NCBI RefSeq assembly: GCF_017308975.1
Contig: NZ_JADWPD010000018.1
Span: 148,822 to 212,821, forward strand
DNA from: Amycolatopsis sp. MtRt-6
GTDB taxonomy: Bacteria > Actinomycetota > Actinomycetes > Mycobacteriales > Pseudonocardiaceae
Reading direction: 5' to 3'
DNA length: 64,000 bases
The notes beneath the pieces were generated by a model. The model saw nothing but the letters and a program-made list of their open reading frames with translations, did no database searches and had not been told where the DNA came from. Positions 8,859 to 18,414 of the stretch are shown here, piece after piece; the stretch's first letter is position 1; every line of letters begins with the position of its first letter. The position numbers and the translations under genes were made by a program.

Positions 8859-10442
8859 ATGGCGGCACACCCGGCGCGGGCCCGGCGGATCGACGCACGG
8901 GTCGTCGTCCTGAGCGCGCTGCTCGTGGTCGCCCTGCTCGCCTGGGCCGGCTTCGACTACCTGAAGGACCGGCTGGCCGGCAGTGGCTGCGACACGACCA
9001 CGCCGGTGCGGGTCACGGCCGCGCCGGACATCGCGCCGGTGCTGACCGAGCTGGCCCGGACCGTCCCCGAACGGGACTGCTACTCCGTCGACGTCACCGC
9101 GAGCCCCTCGACGGCCACCGCCACCGCCCTCGAGGCGAACGGCGCGAACGGCCCCGATGTCTGGGTGCCGGAGTCGAGCACCTGGCTGCTGCAGGCCCGC
9201 GACGGCGGCGCGTGGAACCTCCCCGAGACCGGCCAGTCGGTCGCGAGCTCTCCGGTGGTGCTGGCGCTGACCGACGACGTCGCGAAGCAGGCGGGCTGGC
9301 CGGGGAAGTCGCCGTCCTGGTCGGACGTCCTCGCCGGGAGCCCGGTCGGGCTGCCGGACCCGGGCCGGGACCCGGCCGCCATCGGCGCGCTGCTCGGCTT
9401 GCAGCAGCTGACCAAGGACGCGCCCGACCCGGCCGCGGCGTTCACCGAGGAGATCCGCAGGCTTTCCGCCGTGAAGCAGCCGTACACCGCGTGGCCGGCG
9501 TCGGAGCAGTCGGTCCTGGCCCGCAAGCTCGTCGCCGCCTACCCCGCCGCCGGTGTCCCGAGCTTCGACTACCCGTACGTCGTGCTGCCGCGGGCCTCGG
9601 AGGCCTCGCGCGCGGCGGCCGAGCGGTTCCTGCGGCTGCTGCTCGACCAGACCGCCACCGGGGCGTTCGCCGGCGGCGGGTTCCGGACGCCGTCCGGGCA
9701 GCTGCTCGGCGAGCTCGGGTCCGGCAACACCCGCACCGACGCGGCGGCGCGCCCGGCCGGACCGCCCACGCCCGAAGGCATGTACGGCGTGCTCCAGGCG
9801 TGGGCCGGGGCGAACCTCAGCGCCCGCGTCCAGGTGCTGCTCGACGTGTCCGGCTCGATGGCCGCCACCGTGCCCGGCACCGGCCGCAGCCGGATGGCGC
9901 TGACGCTCGAAGCCGCGACGCAGGGGCTCGGCCTGTTCAAGCCGACGACCGAGATCGGCCTCTGGCTGTTCTCGACCAAGCTGGACGGCACCAAGGACTA
10001 CCAGGAACTGCTGCCGATGCGGTCGATCTCCCAGCAGCTGGCGGCGGGCGCGGTGGCGACGCTGCAGGCGGTCAAGCCGAAGCCCGGCGGCGCGACCGGG
10101 CTGTACGACTCGATCCTCGCCGCGTACCAGAACGCCCGGCAGAGCTGGCAGCTCGGCCGGATCAACGTCGTCGTCGTGCTCACCGACGGCCGCAACGAGG
10201 ACGACGACTCGATCGGGCTGCCCGGCCTGCTCGCCGAGCTGAACCGGCTGCAGGACCCGCGGAAACCGCTGCCGGTGATCGGGATCGGCATCGGCCCGGA
10301 CATCGATTCGAGCGAGCTGAAGCAGATCTCGGCCGCGACCGGCGGCGAGTCCTTCACCACGCCGGACCCGCGCAAGATCTCCGACGTCTTCTACCAGGCA
10401 CTGAGCAAGCTCATGTGCCAGCCGCCCGCCTGCAAGAAGTGA
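8859..10442 (+). CDS. Membrane-anchored solute-binding/VWA-domain protein
   Basis: 527 aa. A short basic N-terminus and one hydrophobic helix (about residues 15-35) anchor or export the protein. Residues about 45-290 look like an ABC-type periplasmic binding fold. A von Willebrand A domain follows, with the MIDAS motif D329-x-S331-G-S333 and downstream T-D-G. These proteins bind metal and probably assemble partners at the cell surface; the ligand is unknown. ATG 8859 follows GAGGAAAGGA. The next membrane-protein gene begins eight bases after the stop, so the two are an operon. Confidence 0.85.
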   Translation: MAAHPARARRIDARVVVLSALLVVALLAWAGFDYLKDRLAGSGCDTTTPVRVTAAPDIAPVLTELARTVPERDCYSVDVTASPSTATATALEANGANGPDVWVPESSTWLLQARDGGAWNLPETGQSVASSPVVLALTDDVAKQAGWPGKSPSWSDVLAGSPVGLPDPGRDPAAIGALLGLQQLTKDAPDPAAAFTEEIRRLSAVKQPYTAWPASEQSVLARKLVAAYPAAGVPSFDYPYVVLPRASEASRAAAERFLRLLLDQTATGAFAGGGFRTPSGQLLGELGSGNTRTDAAARPAGPPTPEGMYGVLQAWAGANLSARVQVLLDVSGSMAATVPGTGRSRMALTLEAATQGLGLFKPTTEIGLWLFSTKLDGTKDYQELLPMRSISQQLAAGAVATLQAVKPKPGGATGLYDSILAAYQNARQSWQLGRINVVVVLTDGRNEDDDSIGLPGLLAELNRLQDPRKPLPVIGIGIGPDIDSSELKQISAATGGESFTTPDPRKISDVFYQALSKLMCQPPACKK

Positions 10443-10450
10443 GGACGCCC

Positions 10451-12196
10451 GTGTTGGTGCAGATCGAAAAGCCCGCGCCACGGGTGACCCGAAGACCGTC
10501 CGCGCTGGTCTTCGCCGCGTTCGTCGCCGGCGTGGTGCCGTTCGCGCTGCACACGTGGGCGGCGCTGCACGGGAACTTCGTCCAGGACGACTTCGTCATG
10601 ACCTCCCGGGCCGCCGCGGCCGGGCCGTTCGACCTCGGCTACCTCTTCCAGGACTACCACGGGCACCTGCAGCCCGGCGGGCTCTTCCTCGCGGCGGTGC
10701 TGACGTGGTGGGCGCCGCTGAACTTCCCGCTCATGGTGGCGCCGCTGCTGCTGATGCGGGCCGCGGCGACGGTGCTGTTCTGGTGCCTGCTGGTGCGCTG
10801 TTTCGGCCGCCGCTGGGCGATCCTGGTGCCGTTCACCGTGTTCACCGCCTCGACGTTGCTGCTGGTCCCGACGCTGTGGTGGGCGTTCGGTGCCCAGGTC
10901 GTCCCGGTGGTGCTGGCGAGCACCGGAGCCTTGTACTGGCACGTCCGCTACCTGCGTGACGGCGGCCGCTGGTGGATCGGCGCGTTCGCGTGGACGCTGT
11001 TCGGGCTCGCGTTCTACGAGAAGGCCGCGGTGGTCCCGGTGCTGCTGGCCGGGGTGACCGTCCTGCTCGGACAGTCCTTCCGGGACCGGTGGCGCTACTG
11101 GGCGGGACACGCGGTACTGCTCGCCGCGTTCGTCGCGGGCTACCTCGCGCTGACGTCGAGCCAGGTCGCCCCCGGTGGCCCGCCGATGACCGCCGGCACC
11201 GTCGCCGACCTGACCGGCCGGATGCTCGGCGACATCTTCCTGCCCGGGCTGGCCGGCGGGCCGTGGTCGGGACCCGGTCCGGGCGCGACCTGGGCGCCGT
11301 CGCCGTTCGCGGTCGTCGTCCTGCTGTTCGCCGCGGCCCTGGCGCTGCTGGTGGCCGGCGCGCGCGTGGGCGGCCGCCGGGCCTGGCGGGCGTGGGCGCT
11401 GCTCGGGCTGCTGTTCGCCGTGGACGTCGGGCTGCTGGCGTTGACGCGGCTGCGCGAAGTCGGGCCGGCCGCCGGTGACGACCCGCGGTACCTCGCCGAG
11501 CTGGCGTTGACGGCCGCCCTGTGCGGAGCGTTCGCTTTCCTGGCACCGGGCGAGGGTGCGCCATCCGGTGGCACGCGCGAGCGGCCGATCGCTCTAATCG
11601 TGTGCGTGCTTCTGCTTGTCAGTTCCACGATCGGGTTCTCCCGGCTCGCCCCGGCGCTGCGGTTCGAGCACTCCGGGCAGTACCTCGGGAACGTCCGTGC
11701 GGCCGTGGCGGCGGATCCACGCCTGGTGTTCTACGACACGTTCGTGCCGTCCGATGTGGTGCACGAATGGTTCGGGGTGGACTCGCGGGCGTCGCGCGTG
11801 GCCGGTCTGCTGCCCGGCACGCACTTCGACCAGCCGACGAACCGGATGCACCAGCTCGACGCGACAGGTACGCCCCACCTGATCACCGGGGTGAGCGCGC
11901 AGGCCCGCGGCCTGCCGGGGCCGGTGCCGAACTGCGGGTACACGGTCGGCGAAACGCCGGTGCGCGTCCCGCTCGACAAACCGCTGCTCGGCAGGCACCT
12001 GCTGAAGATCGACTACTTCACCGCCGCCGGCGGCGAAGGACTGGTCGAGCGGACGCCGGTGTGGTTCCAGGCCGGGCTGCACTCGCTGTACCTGCCGGTG
12101 GACGGCCTCTTCGACCACATCGGCGTGCGGCTGTCGAGCCCGGGTGCACCCGTGTGCGTCGCGAAGGTCGAGGTCGGGCAGCCGGTGACTCAGTAG
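10451..12196 (+). CDS. Polytopic GT-C-like membrane protein, function unknown
   Basis: 581 aa with about ten hydrophobic segments. The first predicted outer loop contains V-Q-D-D-F, the acidic pair typical of GT-C glycosyltransferases that use polyprenyl-phosphate sugars. A C-terminal soluble part (about 400-580) has few landmarks. GTG 10451 is eight bases after the VWA-protein stop. Location in a block with AftD and other envelope genes suggests a surface-glycan role, which is inference. The last seven bases overlap the convergent methyltransferase gene. Confidence 0.7.
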   Translation: MLVQIEKPAPRVTRRPSALVFAAFVAGVVPFALHTWAALHGNFVQDDFVMTSRAAAAGPFDLGYLFQDYHGHLQPGGLFLAAVLTWWAPLNFPLMVAPLLLMRAAATVLFWCLLVRCFGRRWAILVPFTVFTASTLLLVPTLWWAFGAQVVPVVLASTGALYWHVRYLRDGGRWWIGAFAWTLFGLAFYEKAAVVPVLLAGVTVLLGQSFRDRWRYWAGHAVLLAAFVAGYLALTSSQVAPGGPPMTAGTVADLTGRMLGDIFLPGLAGGPWSGPGPGATWAPSPFAVVVLLFAAALALLVAGARVGGRRAWRAWALLGLLFAVDVGLLALTRLREVGPAAGDDPRYLAELALTAALCGAFAFLAPGEGAPSGGTRERPIALIVCVLLLVSSTIGFSRLAPALRFEHSGQYLGNVRAAVAADPRLVFYDTFVPSDVVHEWFGVDSRASRVAGLLPGTHFDQPTNRMHQLDATGTPHLITGVSAQARGLPGPVPNCGYTVGETPVRVPLDKPLLGRHLLKIDYFTAAGGEGLVERTPVWFQAGLHSLYLPVDGLFDHIGVRLSSPGAPVCVAKVEVGQPVTQ

Positions 12197-12864
12197 GGGT
12201 CGTACGGGCTGTCGTGGCCGAACAGCCGCGCCACCGGCCGCAACCGCAGGCGTAGCAGCACTTTGATCCCGACGTTGCGCAGGAACCACGGCAGCTGCGC
12301 CAGCACGCGCAGCCGGTCGCGGGCCGACGGCGGGGCCAGCCGGAAGCGCGCCAGCGACGTCGCGCGGTCCACATAGGTGTACCGCTGTCCGAAGAGGACC
12401 TTCACGATCGTGCCGAGCGTCACGCCGATCGAGGAGAAACAGTCGTGGACCAGGATTTCCGCGCCCGGCGGCAGGTGCGCCGACCAGCGCAGGTCGTCGG
12501 TGTAGGTCCAGTAGTCGTGCTTGCCGTCGATGTAAAGCAGCTGTAGGGGCCGGTCCCAGTCAGGACGCAGTTCCGTGCTGTAACCGGCGACGAGCTCGAC
12601 GATGTCGTCCAGCCCGGCCCGGCGGATGTTGCGCTCGAACAGCTGCCGCGTCGGGGATCCGCCGAACAACCGGCCGTCCACGAACGGGTCGACGGCGATC
12701 ACCGTGGCCCCGACCGTGCGGGCCGCCGCGCCCAGGACGATCGTGGACCGGCCCTGGTGGCTGCCGATTTCCAGGACGACGTCGCCCTTCTCCAAGCGGC
12801 ACACGGCGTTCCACAGCGCTTCGCCCTGCGCACGCGTCATCCAGCCCTTGACCGGCTCGGCCAA
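12190..12864 (-). CDS. Class I SAM-dependent methyltransferase-like protein
   Basis: About 224 aa. The SAM-binding motif is V-V-L-E-I-G-S-H-Q-G-R-S-T, followed by an acidic residue in V-I-A-V-D-P-F and L-L-Y-I-D-G-K-H-D-Y. The pattern resembles the CmcI/Methyltransf_24 group that modifies sugars or small molecules. The frame has only a TTG at 12864 or an ATG at 12840 as starts; TTG keeps the V-K-G-W-M-T segment seen in relatives. It is divergent from aftD. Confidence 0.75.
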   Translation of the reverse strand: MAEPVKGWMTRAQGEALWNAVCRLEKGDVVLEIGSHQGRSTIVLGAAARTVGATVIAVDPFVDGRLFGGSPTRQLFERNIRRAGLDDIVELVAGYSTELRPDWDRPLQLLYIDGKHDYWTYTDDLRWSAHLPPGAEILVHDCFSSIGVTLGTIVKVLFGQRYTYVDRATSLARFRLAPPSARDRLRVLAQLPWFLRNVGIKVLLRLRLRPVARLFGHDSPYDPY

Positions 12865-12968
12865 GGCCCAGGCATCTTCGAACGAGATGGCGCACCTGCC
12901 AGGAGTTCAGGGAGACTGGGGACTCTGTTCTCACAAAACTGTCGGCACATCGTAGCCAGGTTTCGGCC

Positions 12969-12988
12969 TAGTATCTACCGGATGGTAA
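12969..12988 (+). promoter_or_regulatory. aftD -10 and YTACC-N4-GGTAA site
   Basis: TAGTAT (12969-12974) lies seven bases before the ATG at 12982, which suggests a leaderless mRNA. CTACC-GGAT-GGTAA (12975-12988) overlaps the start codon and matches the sites at 18358 and 24373. Confidence 0.5.
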
Positions 12989-15900
12989 CCGCCACCCGCG
13001 ATCGAACCCGGGACGACGCCCCGCCCGCGGAGCGCGACCGGAAGTTCTCGGTGGCCGCGTTCTTCCGCCGGCCCAGCACCTGGATCGTGCTGGCGCTGAC
13101 CACGTTGTCGTTCCTGCAGATGCCGGGGAAGACGACGTTCGACACCAAACTGGATCTCGCCGTCGACCCGATCGCCTTCCTCGGGCGCGCCCTGCACCTG
13201 TGGAACCCGGAGGCGACCGCGGGGGAGCTGCAGAACCAGGCGTACGGCTATCTCTTCCCGATGGGCCCGTTCTTCGCGCTGTGCCAGGCGACCGGCGTGC
13301 CCGCGTGGATCGCGCAACGGCTGTGGGGCGCGATCCTCCTGTCGGCGGCGTTCGGCGGCGCCCTGGTGCTGGCGCGGGCGATGAAGATCGGCACCGAGCG
13401 CACCCGGCTGATCGGCGCGCTCGGCTACGCGGTCGCCCCGCGCATGCTGACCGAAATCGGCGGCCTGTCCGCGGAAATGCTGCCCGCCGTGCTGCTGCCG
13501 TGGGTGCTGGTGCCGCTCGTGCGGGCCGGGGCGATCGGCTCGCCGCGGCGGGCCGCCGGGCTGTCGGCGCTGGCCGTGCTGTGCATGGGCGGCGTCAACG
13601 GCGCCATGGTGGTGATGGCGCTCGTCCTGCCGGGACTGTGGCTGCTGACCCGCCGCTGGACACGCGCGCACGTCGAGCTCGTGCTGTGGTGGTTCGTCTT
13701 CGTCATCGGCGCGACGCTCTGGTGGATCCTGCCGCTGCTGCTGCTCGGCGAGTACAGCCTGCCGTTCCTGGACTACATCGAGTCCGCGACGAACACGACC
13801 GCGCCGATGTCGCTGTTCGAGGTGCTGCGCGGCACCAACCAGTGGGTGGCCTACGTCGTCCAGGGCACGCCGTGGTGGCCCGGCGGCTGGTCGCTGATCG
13901 ACAACCCGGTGCTGATGCTCGCGACCGGGCTGGTCGCCGGCGTCGGGCTGTTCGGGCTGACCCGGCGCGGCCTGCCGGACCGGCGGTTCCTCGTGCTCGG
14001 CGTCGTCACCGGCCTGACCCTGCTGACCATCGGCTACGTCGGCACGCTCGACAGCCCGCTGGCCGAGCAGGTCCGCCACCTGCTCGACGGGCCGCTCGCG
14101 CCACTGCGCAACGTGCACAAGTTCGAGCCGGTGCTGCGGCTGCCGCTGATGCTGGCGTTCGTGCACGGCATCTCCAGCCCGGTGCCTTCCGCGCGGCGCT
14201 TCCTGCGGCCCGCGCTGGGCCTGCTGCTGGTGCTGGTGATGGCCGCGCCGGCGTGGCTGCTCAACCTGCGGTCCGGTCCGGGCTGGGACGCCGTGCCCGG
14301 CTACTGGTACGACGCGATGGGTTACGTCGCCAAGGCCGATCCGAACGCGCGGACGCTGCTGCTGCCGGCGACCGGGTTCGGCGAGTACGAGTGGGGCCGC
14401 ACGGTCGACGAGCCCGCGCAGGCGATCGCGCGGAGCCCGTGGGCGGTCCGCAACCAGGTGCCGCTGGGGTCCGAAGGGAACACGCGGCTGATGGACTCGG
14501 TGGACGCGGCGCTCGCCGACGGCCGCGGCGATCCCGGGCTGGCCGCGCTGCTCGCGCGGTCCGGCTACCGGTTCCTGCTGCTGCGCAACGACATCGACCG
14601 CGAACGGACCGCGGCCCCGCCCGTCGCGACGCTGCGCGCGGGCCTGGCCGGCTCGCCGGGCATCGCCAAGGCGGCCGAATTCGGCCCGCTCGAAGTCTGG
14701 GAAGTGCGGAAACCGGTGCCGCTGGCCACGGCGACGTCCGCGACGGACGTCCCGACGGTGAGCGGCGGGCCGGAGAACCTGCTGCCGCTGATCGATTCCG
14801 GGCTGCTCGACCCGGCGACGCCGACCGTGCTCACCGGCGACGGCGGGTCGCCCGGCGGCCCGAGGCTGGTGACCGACGGCCTGCGCCGGGCCGAGCGGAA
14901 CGTCGGCGGCGTCCGCGACAACCTGAGCCAGACGTTGACCGCGGGCGAGGCCTACCGCCAGCAGCGCGCGGCGGGCGACCTGCTGCCGTTCCCGGGCCAG
15001 GAACACCAGACCGTGGCCGCCTACCGGGGGATCCGCTCGGTGACGGCGTCGACGGCGGCGTCGTTCGCCGACGCCTTCGGCGGGTCCGATCCCTCGCACC
15101 AGCCGTTCGCCGCGATCGACGGGGACCCGCGCACGGCGTGGCACTCGTCGTCGTTCACCGGCGCGATCGGCCAGTGGCTCGAGGTGGAGCTGGACACCCC
15201 GCGGCTGGTGACGTCGGTGCAGCTGCAGCTCGTGGACGACCTCCGGGTGGGCTGGCCCGCCACCCGGATCCGGATCACGACGGACAACGGCTCGGTCGAC
15301 CAGCCGGTGGTCCGCGGCGCCGGGCCGCACGAGTACTCCGTCGCCGGCGGCGTCACGCGGAAGGTGCGGATCACGCTGCTGTCGCTGGTGGTCGGGCGGC
15401 AGGACGGGAACTTCGGCATCGCGGAGCTGCAGATCCCGGGCACCCAGCCGCAGCGGGCCCTGGAGGTGCCGGCGGACCTGCCGACCGGCCCGGCGCCCGG
15501 GTTCGCGTTCACGCGCGGCGCGCAGCCGCGGTACGCCTGCCTGCCTGCCGGCGACGCCGTCCGCTGCGACGCCGCGGCCGCCCGCGACGGCGAGGAACCC
15601 GACGGGATCCGGCGGTTGTTCAGCACCCCGGCCGAGCAGACGTACCTGGTCGGCGGCACCGTGCTGCCGGCGGGCGGCGGCCGCAACCCGGTGTCGCTGC
15701 CGGGGGTCACGGTCGCGTCGACGTCCCAGCTGGGCGGCGACCCGGCGGCGGCGGGGTTCGCGGCCGTGGACGGCGACGCGGGCACGACGTGGCGCCCCGA
15801 CGTCACCGACCTGCGGCCGGCGCTGACCCTCGGCTGGCCGGCACCGAAGCGGATTTCGGGGCTGCACATCGGGGTGGCGCCGGCCAGCGGGGCCCGGGCG

Positions 15901-16989
15901 CCCCGGCAGGTGCAGCTGGTGGGCCGGTCGGCGACGCGGACGGTGCAGCTCGACGCGGGCGGATCGGCGTCCTTCGAGCCACTGGAAACCGACCAGCTGC
16001 AGGTGCTGCTGCCGGGCGACGACGACGACCCGGCGGCGCGCGCGGTGGTCGGCATCGGCAGCCTTTCGCTGTCCGGCAGCGACGACCTGCTCCCGGGCCC
16101 GGACCCGGCGTTTTCGGTGCCGTGCGGCTCGGGACCGAACGTGCACCTGGACGGGCTCGACTACCGGACGTCGGTGCAGGGCAAGCTGTCCGACATCACC
16201 GCGCACCGGCCGCTGACGCTGGGGATGTGCCGCGATTCCGAGGGCGGCATCGTGCTGCCGGCCGGCGGCCACGAGCTGCGGACGGACCGGTCGGAGTCGT
16301 TCGTGGTCCAGGACCTGTGGCTGCGCCCGGCGGTGGCGTCGTCGCCCCCGGTGCGCCGGGCGGTGCAGGTGGGCGACTGGGACGCGGCGTCGCGGTCGGT
16401 GACGGTGGGGCCGGGCGCGGAGGCGGTGCTGGCGGTCCCGGAGAACGCGAACGCGGGCTGGACGGCCACTTTGGACGGACAGCAGCTGACGCGCACCCGC
16501 GTGGACGGCTGGCAGCAGGCGTGGATAGTCCCGGCGGGTGCGGGCGGCGTCGTGTCGCTGTCGTTCACCCCGGACGCGCATTACCGCTCGAGTCTCTTGA
16601 TCGGCGCGGCGGCGGTGCTGCTGTTGCTGGTGGGGGTGGCGTGGCCGGCACACCGGCGGCGCTTCACGATCGCGCCGGATGGCGGCGCGGTGGTGCCGGT
16701 GGTGCTGATCGGGTTGCTGGTGGCGCTGGGCGGGATGCTGCCGGTGGTGCTGCTGATCGCGTGCCTGCTGGCTCGCCAGTTCTCCGAGCGCGCACCCAGG
16801 TTCCTGGCGTTCGGCGGCATGGCCGTGGCGGCGGCGGTCTCGGTGACGGGCCGCGTCCTGGGTCACGGCCAGGAGTGGGCGTACGGCCCGGTGACGCAGG
16901 CAGCGTTGCTGCTGGCCGCGGCCGCGACGGTGGCGACGTGCGTGGACTGGTTCGTCAGGAAGGAAAACCCGACGGAGCCGTCCCCCTAG
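12982..16989 (+). CDS. aftD: Arabinofuranosyltransferase AftD homologue
   Basis: 1335 aa, close to the roughly 1400 aa of mycobacterial AftD. The N-terminal half is a polytopic GT-C/DUF3367 domain containing the signature F-D-T-K-L-D-L-A-V-D-P. It is followed by a large extracellular region with discoidin-like carbohydrate-binding folds (around residues 690-820) and C-terminal transmembrane helices near 1200-1310. AftD adds arabinofuranose from decaprenyl-phosphoryl arabinose to arabinan of arabinogalactan or lipoarabinomannan. ATG 12982 is chosen because the -10 is seven bases upstream; the in-frame extension reads into the divergent methyltransferase gene. The last base of the stop is the first base of repeat element A. 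Confidence 0.88.
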   Translation: MVTATRDRTRDDAPPAERDRKFSVAAFFRRPSTWIVLALTTLSFLQMPGKTTFDTKLDLAVDPIAFLGRALHLWNPEATAGELQNQAYGYLFPMGPFFALCQATGVPAWIAQRLWGAILLSAAFGGALVLARAMKIGTERTRLIGALGYAVAPRMLTEIGGLSAEMLPAVLLPWVLVPLVRAGAIGSPRRAAGLSALAVLCMGGVNGAMVVMALVLPGLWLLTRRWTRAHVELVLWWFVFVIGATLWWILPLLLLGEYSLPFLDYIESATNTTAPMSLFEVLRGTNQWVAYVVQGTPWWPGGWSLIDNPVLMLATGLVAGVGLFGLTRRGLPDRRFLVLGVVTGLTLLTIGYVGTLDSPLAEQVRHLLDGPLAPLRNVHKFEPVLRLPLMLAFVHGISSPVPSARRFLRPALGLLLVLVMAAPAWLLNLRSGPGWDAVPGYWYDAMGYVAKADPNARTLLLPATGFGEYEWGRTVDEPAQAIARSPWAVRNQVPLGSEGNTRLMDSVDAALADGRGDPGLAALLARSGYRFLLLRNDIDRERTAAPPVATLRAGLAGSPGIAKAAEFGPLEVWEVRKPVPLATATSATDVPTVSGGPENLLPLIDSGLLDPATPTVLTGDGGSPGGPRLVTDGLRRAERNVGGVRDNLSQTLTAGEAYRQQRAAGDLLPFPGQEHQTVAAYRGIRSVTASTAASFADAFGGSDPSHQPFAAIDGDPRTAWHSSSFTGAIGQWLEVELDTPRLVTSVQLQLVDDLRVGWPATRIRITTDNGSVDQPVVRGAGPHEYSVAGGVTRKVRITLLSLVVGRQDGNFGIAELQIPGTQPQRALEVPADLPTGPAPGFAFTRGAQPRYACLPAGDAVRCDAAAARDGEEPDGIRRLFSTPAEQTYLVGGTVLPAGGGRNPVSLPGVTVASTSQLGGDPAAAGFAAVDGDAGTTWRPDVTDLRPALTLGWPAPKRISGLHIGVAPASGARAPRQVQLVGRSATRTVQLDAGGSASFEPLETDQLQVLLPGDDDDPAARAVVGIGSLSLSGSDDLLPGPDPAFSVPCGSGPNVHLDGLDYRTSVQGKLSDITAHRPLTLGMCRDSEGGIVLPAGGHELRTDRSESFVVQDLWLRPAVASSPPVRRAVQVGDWDAASRSVTVGPGAEAVLAVPENANAGWTATLDGQQLTRTRVDGWQQAWIVPAGAGGVVSLSFTPDAHYRSSLLIGAAAVLLLLVGVAWPAHRRRFTIAPDGGAVVPVVLIGLLVALGGMLPVVLLIACLLARQFSERAPRFLAFGGMAVAAAVSVTGRVLGHGQEWAYGPVTQAALLLAAAATVATCVDWFVRKENPTEPSP

Positions 16990-17073
16990 CGCCCCAATGT
17001 GGCCTTCGGTGCGTTGAACGCACCGAAGGCCACCTTGGGTGCGTTCAACGCAACCAAGGCCACATTGGGGCGC
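16989..17073. repeat. Intergenic 30-bp-unit palindromic element, copy A
   Basis: Bounded by perfect 16-bp inverted termini, GCGCCCCAATGTGGCC (16989-17004) and GGCCACATTGGGGCGC (17058-17073). Inside, CCTTCGGTGCGTT-G-AACGCACCGAAGG forms a near loopless hairpin and a second, slightly imperfect hairpin follows. It lies between convergent aftD and the flippase gene and begins within the aftD stop codon. Confidence 0.9.
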
Positions 17074-17141
17074 ATGGAAGCCCGGTACTCGGCGCGTTCG
17101 GACTGTCGGTGCCTGCCGGTAGCGTGGAAAACGGGGGCTGC

Positions 17142-18344
17142 TCAGGCCGGTTTGCGTGGCCGGAGCTCCAGGGCCGCGCCTGCCGCGGCCAGGGCTCCGG
17201 CCGTGCAAACCGCCGCCGTCACCACCTGGGTGGGTGACCCGTGCAGCCACGTCGTGATCAGCACCGCCTCCACCGCGACCGCCGACCACATCAGCAGCGT
17301 CACGCGGCGGTCGCCGTCGGCCAGGCGGGCGTACAGCAGGATCTGGACCAGGGCCAGCATCGAACCCGCCAGCGCGAACGGCCACACCGGCATCGTGCTC
17401 CCCGCGTACCGAGCGCCGCCGATCAAGGCCAGCAGATCAGGGCCCAGGACCAGCGACACCAGCAGCACCAAGGCGTCCAGGCCGCCGCACACCAGCAGCG
17501 CCACCGGCAGGACCCGGCGACGGCGGCCGGACACCGCGAACCGCGGCAGCACCAGCACGCCCACCGCCTGCGGCAGCCAGTACGCGATCTTCGTGACGAT
17601 CGCCCCCAGCGCGTACTCGCCCGCCTCGCCCGCCAACAGCGTGTGCCGGGCCAGGACCAGGTCCAGGTTGACCAGCAGCACCAGCGCCAGCATCGCCTGG
17701 GCCGTGTGGAACACCTCGCCGCCGTGGCGGTCGGCCCAGCGGGGGCGCGGGCGGCCGCACAGCTGCCAGCCCGCCACGGCCACCGCCACCGAACCGGCCG
17801 CCGCCCCGGCCAGCGCGCCCGTCGGGGTGCCCGAAACCAGCAGTCCCACGAGCGAACCGCCGACCTTGCCCACGCCCTCCAGCGCGATCAGCCCGGACAG
17901 CACCGCGAACCGGTGGCTGCCCTGCAGGAGCCCGTGGAACAACCCCAGCAGCGTCAACGGCCCGAGCGCGGCCGTCACCAGCAGCGCCGGGGCCAGCGAA
18001 CCCAGGTGCAGCAGGAGCACCAGCAACGGGCTCAGCGTCAACGCCGCCGTCGCGACAACCGCGCTCGTCATCAGGCCCAGCGCGAACAGCGAACCCTGCG
18101 GCAGCGACGGCGAACGCGCCACCCGCAGCGCCACCACCGTCTGCAGGCCCATCGCCGGCACGACGCCGATGACCAGCACCGCCAGCAGCGAGCTGAGCTC
18201 TCCGAACGCGCCGGGCGCGAGGATGCGCGCGGCCGCCAGGCTCAGGACGTAACTCGCCGCGTTGTTGCCCGCGAGCGCGAGTGAGACGAGGATCGCCGCG
18301 ACCCGGTTGCCGGTCCGCGCCGGGACTTCGGTGTCTACGCTCAA
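17142..18344 (-). CDS. Polysaccharide flippase-like membrane protein
   Basis: About 400 aa with roughly 12 hydrophobic segments and the N-terminal pattern of the MATE/MVF (Wzx) flippase superfamily (S-Y-V-L-S-L-A-A-A-R-I-L-A-P-G-A-F-G-E-L). Such proteins flip lipid-linked glycans. TTG 18344 (L-S-V-D-T-E) follows GGGAG by seven bases and is preferred; an ATG at 18395 is in frame but would extend over the intergenic operator. It is divergent from the GT-C-like gene and convergent with aftD. Confidence 0.75.
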   Translation of the reverse strand: MSVDTEVPARTGNRVAAILVSLALAGNNAASYVLSLAAARILAPGAFGELSSLLAVLVIGVVPAMGLQTVVALRVARSPSLPQGSLFALGLMTSAVVATAALTLSPLLVLLLHLGSLAPALLVTAALGPLTLLGLFHGLLQGSHRFAVLSGLIALEGVGKVGGSLVGLLVSGTPTGALAGAAAGSVAVAVAGWQLCGRPRPRWADRHGGEVFHTAQAMLALVLLVNLDLVLARHTLLAGEAGEYALGAIVTKIAYWLPQAVGVLVLPRFAVSGRRRRVLPVALLVCGGLDALVLLVSLVLGPDLLALIGGARYAGSTMPVWPFALAGSMLALVQILLYARLADGDRRVTLLMWSAVAVEAVLITTWLHGSPTQVVTAAVCTAGALAAAGAALELRPRKPA

Positions 18345-18357
18345 CGGCGGGCTCCCA

Positions 18358-18371
18358 TTACCGGCGGGTAA
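18358..18371. promoter_or_regulatory. YTACC-N4-GGTAA site between flippase and GT-C-like genes
   Basis: TTACC-GGCG-GGTAA, extended to CATTACC/GGTAATG with 7-bp arms. It sits in the 70-base divergent region and could control both genes. Confidence 0.55.
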
Positions 18372-18414
18372 TGACCAGGGACCATAACCGCGCACGCACC
18401 GGAAAGGAAGGGCC

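Noticed and set aside
8855..10450. Extension of the 10451 membrane protein upstream through the VWA gene
   Set aside because: The frame is open only as a shadow of the VWA gene; the extension is Arg/Gly-rich and GTG 10451 fits operon spacing.
12931..17385. Very long minus-strand open frame (1484 codons) opposite aftD
   Set aside because: GC-rich third positions of aftD leave the opposite strand open; the translation is Arg/His/Gln-rich low complexity with no domain, while the plus frame encodes a clear AftD.
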